A program made the position numbers and the translations under genes. 64,000 bases of DNA from Pseudomonadales bacterium (lineage in GTDB: Bacteria > Pseudomonadota > Gammaproteobacteria > Pseudomonadales > Ketobacteraceae), in assembly GCA_002701845.1 (NCBI GenBank), contig NZXG01000048.1, positions 97,171 to 161,170 of the forward strand, given 5' to 3'. Below, one piece after another: positions 58,100 to 64,000 of the stretch (its first letter is position 1; each line of letters begins with the position of its first letter). The notes below the pieces were generated by a model that had not been told where the DNA came from, ran no database searches, and worked only from the letters and a program-made list of their open reading frames with translations.

Positions 58100-58990
58100 A
58101 TGGCAATTATTGGGTATGCTCGGGTTTCAACGATTGACCAGGATTTAACCCTGCAAAAAAATGCACTCAAAAAAGCCGGATGCCGCAAAATATTCTCTGA
58201 AAAACAAAGTGCCACTAAAACAGAAGGCCGAAAAGAATTAGGAGCCTGCCTGGATTACCTTAGAGAAGGTGACACATTAATAGTAACCAGAATTGATCGA
58301 CTTTCTCGAAGTCTGCGAGATCTTCAAAACCTTGTGCATGATTTGAACAAAAGCGGGATTTATATAAAAACTATCGAGCAGCCCATCGATACATCTAATG
58401 CAGCGGGGAAAGCATTTTTCGACATGTTAGGCGTATTTGCGGAGTTTGAAACAAACCTTCGCAGAGAAAGACAGTTAGAAGGTGTTGCCAAAGCTAAGAA
58501 AGATGGCAAATACAAGGGGCGGCAGCCAACCGCTCGCGCAAAGTCCTATGAAGTTATCTCTCTTATAAAGGATGGTTTAACCAGGGACGCCGTTTCTAAA
58601 AAACTCGATATAGGTATCGCCAGTGTTTACCGTATACTAAAGGAATATCAAGAGAATAATCCCGACTCTCCGCTACCTGGCTCAAGGTCCAAAATCAAAA
58701 TTGCCACTTTAGAAGTTTCGCTGTATATCGAAAACAACAGCAAATTTGTACGAGGAAAGAAAAAAGCGCGAGAAGACATCGAATATGAATGGTCAAGATA
58801 CTATCAAATGCGCAAACTACACTCGGATGGGCAAGACTATTTGCTTAAAGTGACCTACGAGACCGCTGAAGAACTAGATTCCTCTGTGGACGATATTATC
58901 ACTGAAGCGCAGTCTGCCGCAGATTTACGAAATTGTTATTCTGAAGTCAATGTTAAACACAAGGAGACCAACAACTATTGGCCTTGGTAG
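58100..58990 (+). CDS. serine recombinase (resolvase/invertase) with C-terminal extension
   Basis: This 296-aa protein has the resolvase N-terminal domain with catalytic Ser10 (GYARVSTIDQDLTLQ), the Arg pair in VTRIDRLSRSLRDL and FFDMLGVFAEFETNLRRERQLEG, and a DNA-binding HTH (YEVISLIKDGLTRDAVSKKLDIGIASVYRILKEY). Typical resolvases end near residue 190. Here about 105 further residues follow (KIATLEVSLYIENNSKFVRGKKKAREDIEYEWSRYYQMRK), looking like a separate domain. The codon use is AT-rich. It could be the resolvase of a lost transposon or a stand-alone recombinase. Confidence 0.88.
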   Translation: MAIIGYARVSTIDQDLTLQKNALKKAGCRKIFSEKQSATKTEGRKELGACLDYLREGDTLIVTRIDRLSRSLRDLQNLVHDLNKSGIYIKTIEQPIDTSNAAGKAFFDMLGVFAEFETNLRRERQLEGVAKAKKDGKYKGRQPTARAKSYEVISLIKDGLTRDAVSKKLDIGIASVYRILKEYQENNPDSPLPGSRSKIKIATLEVSLYIENNSKFVRGKKKAREDIEYEWSRYYQMRKLHSDGQDYLLKVTYETAEELDSSVDDIITEAQSAADLRNCYSEVNVKHKETNNYWPW

Positions 58991-59032
58991 TAAATTTGTC
59001 TGTCTGCCCTACCTATTCGCAGTGGCATTAAA

Positions 59033-59052
59033 ATATGCCTTTTGAGGCATAT
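59033..59052 (+). terminator. weak hairpin downstream of the recombinase gene
   Basis: ATATGCC and GGCATAT (7-bp stem, TTTTGA loop) are followed by CGTTTCTC. The T-run is poor, so termination would be weak. Confidence 0.35.
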
Positions 59053-59263
59053 CGTTTCTCAATTTGCATAGTTAATTAATGCTCTGAGATTTACTTGTTC
59101 GAATAGATGCTATGCGAAAAGAAACATAGGAAGCCAACGCTATATACTTCTTCAATAATAGATAAGGCAGCGGACATTAGAACTGAACAAATATGGGCAT
59201 TGACTTTGAATGGCTAGCAGAGCAGGTTTATTGGTAATCGCTTGCCCCATATTCAGGGTATGA

Positions 59264-59484
59264 TCACGATCCAGAACAACAAGATTTGTCTTTCTGGATC
59301 GGTGGACATGGCTCTGTGCCATAAGAGCAAAATAGCAACAGTCACCTGTCTTGGGCTTGAGTAAAGCATGACAACTCTCACACTCATAGTACCATTGACA
59401 AGCGTCGGTAGGCATGACCTCCGTTTTCTTGTGCCCACACTTCGGGCATGTAATTTCTGACTCAAGAGTAATTTGTATACTCAT
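59264..59484 (-). pseudogene. GDCCxCSYG-type small Cys-rich protein, single-base frameshift
   Basis: The N-terminal 49 codons encode ITCPKCGHKKTEVMPTDACQWYYECESCHALLKPKTGDCCYF, after which the frame goes astray. One extra T in the run at about 59325-59329 would restore CSYGTEPCPPIQKDKSCCSGS and a TGA at 59264, the normal end of this small (~72 aa) metal-type Cys-rich family that is often near mercury or other metal genes. So one base was lost from a homopolymer. In the actual frame the product runs on to 59152 without sense. Confidence 0.75.
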
Positions 59485-59580
59485 GCACAGCTTTCAACCT
59501 TTGGTATCTGATGCCTGGGCAAACCAATAGAAATTATTGCCGTTAAAAAGATAAAACCGGCAGAAACCCACAGACATACT
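59481..59580 (-). pseudogene. 3' end of a small membrane protein gene cut by the IS3 end
   Basis: The minus-strand frame LWVSAGFIFLTAIISIGLP...KVESCA ends in a TGA that overlaps the ATG of the Cys-rich gene (ATGA). It is a hydrophobic C-terminus of an upstream, co-translated gene whose 5' part was removed at the IS3 terminus (59580). Its identity is not recognisable. Confidence 0.4.
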
Positions 59581-59587
59581 GTACTGG

Positions 59588-59887
59588 TCAACTCCAGCCG
59601 GACACTTTTATTTGAGAATTTTCAAACTCAATGGGTGACTGATCCCCGTTCGATGAATGCAGCCGCTCGAGGTTGTAATACCTCATATAAGCGGTCACAT
59701 CCTGCTTCATAAAATCTCTTGTTGGCTGATGCACCTTGAATACCCAATCGTGCTTCAGACTACCGAAGAATCGCTCAACAACCGCATTATCCCAACAAGC
59801 ACCAACATCACCCATGCTCGCACGCATATCATAGCTGCTGAGTAGTTGAAAGCGGCAGGTAGATTTGACTCCGACATGCTGTCACCT
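59588..59887 (-). pseudogene. IS3-family transposase OrfB, C-terminal fragment
   Basis: The frame encodes RFQLLSSYDMRASMGDVGACWDNAVVERFFGSLKHDWVF, then AYMRYYNLERLHSSNGDQSPIEFEN and ends VSGWS at 59588, 8 bp inside the terminal repeat. The last catalytic Glu (VERFF) is present but the first two catalytic Asp regions are missing. The upstream border at about 59887 joins a phosphatase-like fragment. Confidence 0.85.
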
Positions 59888-59889
59888 TC

Positions 59890-60058
59890 GATCTTAACAA
59901 ACGCAGTCCCTGGCATCGAGAACATCAAAGGAACATAAGACTCAGAACGAGTAGGGCCACCATGCCATCCCAGATAACTATCTCCTGGATTATCAAGTGC
60001 TAGATTAGACCGGCTTGGGTTGGTTGAGGGGTACAGCAATTCTGTTCCTATGGCCGGT
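59890..60058 (-). pseudogene. C-terminal fragment of an alkaline-phosphatase-superfamily protein
   Basis: The segment NPGDSYLGWHGGPTRSESYVPLMFSMPGTAF resembles the metal-binding end of type I phosphodiesterase/phosphatase family proteins, where HGG...ESxVPL carries a metal His. Both borders are with mobile DNA (IS3 orfB left, IS110 right). Identification is by motif only. Confidence 0.45.
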
Positions 60059-60060
60059 TA

Positions 60061-60339
60061 GTCAAAGGCCAGAAAGAATCAGCCGGTAAAACCGCTGGCA
60101 AATGCAATCCCAAGATCGGCAATCGTTATCTTAAATGGGCCATGAGCGAAGCGGCCATTTTATTCATGCGGCGCAGTGACACCGCCAAGCGCTACGTGGA
60201 AAAGCAATCGAGAAAGCACGGCAAGGCCAAAGCCATTTCCATCCTGGCTCACAAGCTTGGACGTGCGGTTTATCATATCTGGTTACGTGAGGATTCGTTC
60301 GATGAAGACTTCTTCTGGCGACAATTGAATTTCAATTGA
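60061..60339 (+). pseudogene. IS110/IS1111-family transposase, C-terminal fragment
   Basis: The frame reads VKGQKESAGKTAGKCNPKIGNRYLKWAMSEAA, then KHGKAKAISILAHKLGRAVYHIWLRE, the Transposase_20 C-terminal part of IS110-type DEDD recombinases with the Ser-bearing region. The N-terminal RuvC-like half is absent, so it is inactive. The downstream noncoding end is retained. Confidence 0.85.
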
Positions 60340-60830
60340 CGGTTTTGGCCGTTGAGCTTGTTTGCATAACGGTAACGATGTGACTAAAAACCCCAGTCTA
60401 TCTCTATTTCATGGTGACTACGATCCCAACGATAGACGGTTTGCCAAGTCCGATTACGTGCAATTTGAATAGACAACGGCCATCCCTTTAAACACTAAAC
60501 GATTTGGCCTGCCCCTCAGCTGAGCTTACGTATAACTAGACACCTTCGGGTGAGCTCGACTTTTGAATGGCCAGTACGAGGGCAACTGATTGGCTTCTAG
60601 TAGCGCAGACGCAGCTGCGTTTGCATCCGCTGCCAACCAACATACCTAATCCGTATGCCGGTTAACAGCGGACTGACTCTCAATAGGTGTTTGGTGCAGG
60701 TTCATTCCTGACTCCGGACTATGAATAAATCAGCGCGAGAGCCATAGGTTTGGTGTGTTTACTTCAGGCTGGTTGGATAACCTGCTTGTTTCTGGCTTTT
60801 TGTGCTTGACAGGGAACGGGCATATAGGTG
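60340..60830 (+). other. noncoding 3' end of the IS110/IS1111 element, possible bridge-RNA region
   Basis: These 491 bp contain no credible gene. They hold GC-rich hairpins (for example the perfect palindrome ACGCAGCTGCGT at 60609-60620) and a TTGACA hexamer at about 60808, 20 bp from the end of the element. IS1111-group elements carry their structured guide RNA in the 3' noncoding end and supply a -35 box for the circle-junction promoter, so both features fit. This is an inference from the family. Confidence 0.45.
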
Positions 60831-61268
60831 TTATGCTTTTTGGCTAGGGTCATAGCTAAGAATATCATCTAGTTCCTTTTTAAACTGACGGGGCCTGCCC
60901 TTAACCAAATATGAAACACCAACTTTTTCACATGCTGCAGAGACGCTTTCAGCGTCATGTACAGAATATACAACCACCTGGCGCCCCCTATGCCCTTTCG
61001 TCCTAGCTACTTCCGCGACATAAAGCCCCCGGTACTCCATATACAGATCTCCCTTTGATTTTAGCTTCACAAGGTATTCGGGTGATGCAGGTACGTTTAA
61101 ATCCAGTACAACCATGCGATATTTATTCGCATCAAGCTTTGAGATGGCATCCTGAACATTAGTCACTTGGTGTACATCGTATTTTTTACTTTCTAAATAC
61201 TCGACAAGCCAATCTAAGAGGTGTGGTTCATCATCCATAACCAAGACACAATTCGAAAGTTCATTCAT
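60831..61268 (-). CDS. receiver-only response regulator of the Mrr-kinase operon
   Basis: This 145-aa protein is essentially one receiver domain: the acidic pair Asp12-Asp13 (VMDDEPHLLD), the phospho-acceptor Asp56 (VVLDLNVP), Ser102 (VVYSVHD) and Lys123 (YLVKG). No DNA-binding or enzymatic output domain follows, so it must act by contact with another protein. An insert (SPEYLVKLKSKGDLYMEYRGLYVAEVARTKGHRG) makes the loop after Asp56 longer than usual. Its ATG overlaps the kinase stop by one base. It is the last gene of the operon; its stop is followed after 6 bp by an attC-like core and the IS110 end. Confidence 0.88.
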   Translation of the reverse strand: MNELSNCVLVMDDEPHLLDWLVEYLESKKYDVHQVTNVQDAISKLDANKYRMVVLDLNVPASPEYLVKLKSKGDLYMEYRGLYVAEVARTKGHRGRQVVVYSVHDAESVSAACEKVGVSYLVKGRPRQFKKELDDILSYDPSQKA

Positions 61269-61990
61269 TAACGACTCTCCGTAACAAAACCATTTGGCAT
61301 TCGAATTTCAAATACAGAAACTTTTCGTCCTGAGATATATTCAGCACTGATTTTTCCAAAAAATAGCTTCTCTATAATTAGCTTACATATATGAAGGCCC
61401 AAACCTGATCCTGAGGATGTTTTTCCTTCAGCATCTTTCCCTCTTACCCCAAGCTCAAATATCCTCTCCTCCGAACTAAACGGAATGCTTTCACCCTCTA
61501 TTTTTATTATGAGATCGTTCGTTTTCTTTTGAATCCAGTGATCAACAAAAACCGTGGACCCTTCGTTTCCGTATTTAATATAATTATCCACAATATTCAT
61601 AAAAACCTGCCTAAGGAGATCGGGGTCACCTTTAATCGCGTTCTGAATATTCTTATTTTTTACATAAACCTTCATTCTTTTGTTGTCAGCCTGCTCTTGA
61701 AAGAACATAGCCCCCTCAATAAGACACTGTGGAATCACTGTCGTTTTTACCGAAGCCTTTTGGATTTGGGGATCATCTCCACCATACTGGGCGAAATAAG
61801 CAAGATTGCGAATTAGCGTAATCGTATATTCTAGCTGAGCACGCGCACTACCTAGTCTCTGATTTCGCCTATCATCAGAAATAGTGCCATCAATAATATT
61901 ATCAATGGTTCCTAACACACCATTTAAAGGATTTATTGCCTGATGAGTGATGTTGGCTATCAAGTGTTTTGTTTCATCATTTTTATTCAT
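61268..61990 (-). CDS. soluble histidine kinase without sensor domain
   Basis: This 240-aa protein begins almost directly with a dimerisation/phospho-acceptor helix (LIANITHQAINPLNGVLGTIDN; His16 is the likely phospho-site) and continues with an HATPase domain: N-box FMNIVDNYIKYG, G1-type FELGVRGKDAEG, G2 SSGSGLGLHICKLIIEK. There is no membrane helix, PAS, GAF or HAMP. The input must therefore come from a partner, most simply the nuclease-like protein encoded just upstream with an 8-bp overlap. Confidence 0.9.
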   Translation of the reverse strand: MNKNDETKHLIANITHQAINPLNGVLGTIDNIIDGTISDDRRNQRLGSARAQLEYTITLIRNLAYFAQYGGDDPQIQKASVKTTVIPQCLIEGAMFFQEQADNKRMKVYVKNKNIQNAIKGDPDLLRQVFMNIVDNYIKYGNEGSTVFVDHWIQKKTNDLIIKIEGESIPFSSEERIFELGVRGKDAEGKTSSGSGLGLHICKLIIEKLFFGKISAEYISGRKVSVFEIRMPNGFVTESR

Positions 61991-62906
61991 TAGGTATATC
62001 TGACCTCGTTAGCTCAACTCCATTCTCTTGGAATGATACTTGAAAATTAGAAAGAAGGGATATATCAATTAGGTCGTCCTGAGCCTGTGTTGGAATCGAA
62101 GAATCCATTTCAACACAAACAACATTATTACGTTCCGAAATATTTAGATCATTTTCAGAGGAAATTTCGTAAATATAGGATGACAATGCTCTAAACGTAT
62201 ATTTATCGAAACCATATTTTTCGATTACATCACCCCCTCTCATCCAATCGAACGAATCATCGGCGGCCTTGAAATCATAAAATGAAATACACTTATTTCT
62301 ATCTAGGTCACTTAACCTATTGGCGATAAGCTCTGAAATTGAATATACGACATCAAGCTTTCTCTCCTTCTGGCCATGCCCAAATACTTGGCAAGAATAT
62401 GCAGAGTTCGAAAACTTCAAAAGAATTCTAGTTAATGGAAGGATCGCTAGTCCTTTTGATTCTTCTGGATTATGTGAGAGCCCATATTTAATTGCTATTT
62501 CTGGGAATAATTTTATCCTAGCCTCTAGGTCAACAGAGTTCCAAAATCGAATAGAAAGTCTAGTTCTCTTATCATTCCATTTATTCACCTCATCGACTGC
62601 CTGAGGAGATAGAGATGAAGTTGTAACAATCAAAAGTATGTCTGCTGAGTTTGACTCCGCGAAACTAATTTTCTCCCATACCGTGGGCCAGCTGACAGAG
62701 CTTGTATAGCGCTTACAATCGACATACCAACTTTGGCGATGTGTGAAACCGGAAATATCCTCTACGAAGTGTTCTCCTTGCACATCACGACCTCCATCCC
62801 GCCCAGGTGTCCTCCAAACCAGATTTTTTAGCCCTAGCTTCAATAGAAGATCGAAACATAAATTTTCTAGTTCTGTAGGCGATAAATCCACTATTTTTTT
62901 ATTCAT
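61983..62906 (-). CDS. Mrr-like restriction-endonuclease-fold protein
   Basis: The N-terminal ~125 residues form a PD-(D/E)xK nuclease domain of the Mrr type: LSPTELENLCFDLLLKLGLKNLVWRTPGRDGGRDVQG, with Asp41, then WYVDCKRY with Asp63 and Lys65. The ~180-residue C-terminal part (after SHNPEESKGL) is of unknown family and mostly alpha/beta, a plausible sensing or partner-binding domain. It is the first of three overlapping genes with a histidine kinase and a response regulator. Its ATG lies 22 bp from an attC core, as expected for a cassette gene. It is AT-rich, unlike the backbone. Confidence 0.82.
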   Translation of the reverse strand: MNKKIVDLSPTELENLCFDLLLKLGLKNLVWRTPGRDGGRDVQGEHFVEDISGFTHRQSWYVDCKRYTSSVSWPTVWEKISFAESNSADILLIVTTSSLSPQAVDEVNKWNDKRTRLSIRFWNSVDLEARIKLFPEIAIKYGLSHNPEESKGLAILPLTRILLKFSNSAYSCQVFGHGQKERKLDVVYSISELIANRLSDLDRNKCISFYDFKAADDSFDWMRGGDVIEKYGFDKYTFRALSSYIYEISSENDLNISERNNVVCVEMDSSIPTQAQDDLIDISLLSNFQVSFQENGVELTRSDIPNE

Positions 62907-62927
62907 TGCGACTCTTTTCGTAAGGGA

Positions 62928-63046
62928 GCATAACGCCTTGGTCAGTGGACCAGTGTAGTGGAGTAAATTTTATGGTAAAAAGAGCGAAGCGATACCATAA
63001 AATTTGCGTAGCGTAACTGGTTCCACTGCACCAAATTGTTAAATGC
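62928..63046 (-). repeat. integron attC site
   Basis: This 119-bp imperfect palindrome is bounded by GCATAAC (62928-62934) and GTTAAATGC (63038-63046). The outer arms pair with a few unpaired bases (CCTTGGTCAGTGGACCAG against CTGGTTCCACTGCACCAAA), the mark of attC. The inner part has a perfect 13-bp inverted repeat (62965-62977 and 62993-63005) as the variable structure. In minus orientation it follows the cassette gene at 63051 and precedes the nuclease operon. Confidence 0.8.
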
Positions 63047-63050
63047 ATTC

Positions 63051-63470
63051 TTACCAATCAAGGTACATTTTATATTCGGCTAGTTGTTTAATAGACTTAA
63101 ACTGAGCCAGCCACTCTGGAACTTCCTTTTTCTTATTGAGAAATGGAGAACCCAATAAACGGTGACTAAATATAAATTCCTCGATCTCTTTCAGCAAAGC
63201 AGACAAATCGTACTTCCTGCCTCTTTCCAGATCGAACTTTATTTTTACTGTGCGGTATTTTCGCGGCTGCAAGTACTGCCAAAATGAGGTATAACCTATG
63301 TTCTTAGCCCCAACAACCTTCCATTCCTGACCCGAAGCATCAATGTAGCGCACACCTTTATACCATTCTTCAGCCATATTAAGCTCGCCAGCAATCTGAA
63401 AGTTTTTTTCGGAAATGCCTCCGATAAAATATTTCCGGTGCGATTGAATTACTGGGAACTCGATATTCAT
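63051..63470 (-). CDS. hypothetical integron-cassette protein
   Basis: This 139-aa protein has no recognised family. It is soluble, with an aromatic/basic centre (MAEEWYKGVRYIDASGQEWKVVGAKNIGYTSFWQYLQPRKYRTVKIKFDLERGRKYDL) and a helical tail (SIKQLAEYKMYLDW). The ATG at 63470 is 6 bp from an attC core upstream, and its stop is 4 bp from the next attC, which is the tight packing of a gene cassette. Confidence 0.6.
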   Translation of the reverse strand: MNIEFPVIQSHRKYFIGGISEKNFQIAGELNMAEEWYKGVRYIDASGQEWKVVGAKNIGYTSFWQYLQPRKYRTVKIKFDLERGRKYDLSALLKEIEEFIFSHRLLGSPFLNKKKEVPEWLAQFKSIKQLAEYKMYLDW

Positions 63471-63476
63471 GTGCTC

Positions 63477-63568
63477 ATTTAACGCCAAGCTCACCGGGAC
63501 ATTTTACGGAGAGCGTTTTTGTGAAAAAATGAAGCGCAGCGGAATTCACAAAAACGAGCGTAGTAAAT
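63477..63568 (-). repeat. partial attC site, cut by the IS3 orfA remnant
   Basis: The right-hand core GTTAAAT (minus strand; ATTTAAC at 63477-63483) and an inner 11-bp inverted repeat (CGTTTTTGTGA at 63514-63524, TCACAAAAACG at 63546-63556) are present. The opposite outer arm does not match and is replaced by the first codons of an IS3 orfA from 63570. The site therefore seems to have been truncated by a junction inside the IS. Confidence 0.6.
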
Positions 63569-63624
63569 GGGTACGCTTCTGACTCATGTTGACACCTCAA
63601 TCAATTGACAGATATTGTCTCTCA

Positions 63625-63655
63625 ATTAAGTGTCCGGTTCTATTAGACCACTACA
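63625..63655 (-). repeat. IS3-family terminal repeat with orfA start beside it
   Basis: In reverse complement the end reads TGTAGTGGTCTAATAGAACC then GGACACTTAATT, similar to the other end at 59580. About 38 bp inward are GAGGTG and ATG at 63587 opening MSQKRT, the start of an IS3 orfA, which then runs into the attC. Confidence 0.7.
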
Positions 63656-64000
63656 CCTTCGTGCGTTCGACGAAGCCACAAGGGAACATCGCGACTTCAA
63701 TCTAGCCCGCATTAGCACCGCCGAACCAGTAGAAAAGGATACGCCGACGCCGCTAGATGCCGATTGGGAGGAATATGTGATTTTGCAACTGCGTCCACAT
63801 CCACTCTTGAATTCCACCCAGGAACAACTCATAAGAGATGAGCTGTTCAATGGTGCAGCGGGACGTCAGGTAAAGACTCGCCGGGCACTTGTGACCTATG
63901 TATTGAGAGACCTTGAAGTCGCTGAAAACACCGATATTCAGCGACCACCTGAATACCAGTTATACCTATCGAGAATAGAAGAGTACCCAGAAAAAGTCGG
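63656..64000 (+). pseudogene. WYL-domain regulator, 5'-truncated fragment continuing beyond the window
   Basis: The plus-strand frame LRAFDEATREHRDFNLARISTAEP ... ADWEEYVILQLRPHPLLNSTQEQLIRDELF ... RRALVTYVLRDLEV is the C-terminal part of a WYL-domain transcription factor of the BrxR/CapW-like size class. The 5' part, including the winged-helix, is cut off at the IS3 end (63655). A GTG at 63630 in the IS end could only give a fragment. Related regulators often control BREX, CBASS or other defence loci. Confidence 0.7.

Larger units (their letters stand above)
59580..63655. mobile_element. split IS3-family element enclosing a 3.7-kb foreign segment
   Basis: The left end (59580) reads TGTACTGGTC...CCGGACACTT and the right end (63655, reverse complement) TGTAGTGGTC...CCGGACACTT, in inverted orientation. 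Next to the left end is the last part of an IS3 orfB; next to the right end are a GAGGTG ribosome site and six codons of an orfA (MSQKRT) at 63587-63570. Together they are the two termini of one IS type, with unrelated DNA between. Flanks (CATAC left, CCTTC right) show no target duplication. Confidence 0.65.

Noticed and set aside
1..64000. tRNA or rRNA genes
   Set aside because: No cloverleaf with a conserved T-loop sequence or rRNA segment was recognised by eye on either strand.

Overview
The window comes from a GC-rich gammaproteobacterium. The housekeeping gene order (sdhE, nadB, rpoE-rseA-rseB-rseC, lepA-lepB-rnc-era-recO-pdxJ-acpS, a gacS/barA-type kinase, cysM, rlmD, relA, mazG, moaA-moaB-moeA) is the one seen in marine Oceanospirillales/Pseudomonadales. 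An Alcanivorax-like organism is a reasonable guess, but species cannot be fixed from sequence reading alone.

Positions 1 to about 36.9 kb are chromosomal backbone. They hold the end of an outer-membrane beta-barrel gene, a small lipoprotein, a hexose-6-phosphate mutarotase, a TetR regulator with ung, and a distal valine catabolism operon (mmsA, acyl-CoA dehydrogenase, 3-hydroxyisobutyryl-CoA hydrolase, mmsB) opposite its AraC-family regulator. The long collinear block from rpoE to acpS covers envelope stress, translation, secretion, RNA processing and cofactor synthesis. After the GacS-type hybrid kinase come cysM, an exonuclease, rlmD, the stringent-response pair relA-mazG, the Mo-cofactor genes and an acyl-CoA-binding protein.

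Positions 37.1 to 47.9 kb are a two-partner secretion / contact-dependent inhibition (CDI) locus: a CdiB-type transporter gene broken by a frameshift and a nonsense codon, an intact 2487-aa CdiA-like protein with an AT-rich C-terminal toxin module, and a SUKH-type immunity gene. A perfect hairpin terminator and decayed toxin-antitoxin and orphan-immunity fragments follow. An IS21-family element (47878-50532) then joins this locus to a copper-efflux operon whose cusA has lost its 3' third.

From 56.7 kb to the end the window is a mosaic accessory region: an IS1380 remnant, a serine recombinase with an unusual C-terminal domain, a frameshifted Cys-rich gene, and a 4.1-kb segment bounded by the two ends of one IS3-family element. 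Inside that segment are a phosphatase fragment, an IS110/IS1111 remnant with its long 3' noncoding end, and an AT-rich block in which attC sites of an integron are recognisable. The most interesting unit is a three-gene overlapping operon within this block: a Mrr-like PD-(D/E)xK nuclease, a soluble histidine kinase without a sensor domain, and a receiver-only response regulator. It starts right after an attC and ends at an attC-like core, so it looks like a multi-gene integron cassette encoding a phosphorelay-controlled nuclease, possibly a defence system. A WYL-domain regulator fragment runs off the end of the window.
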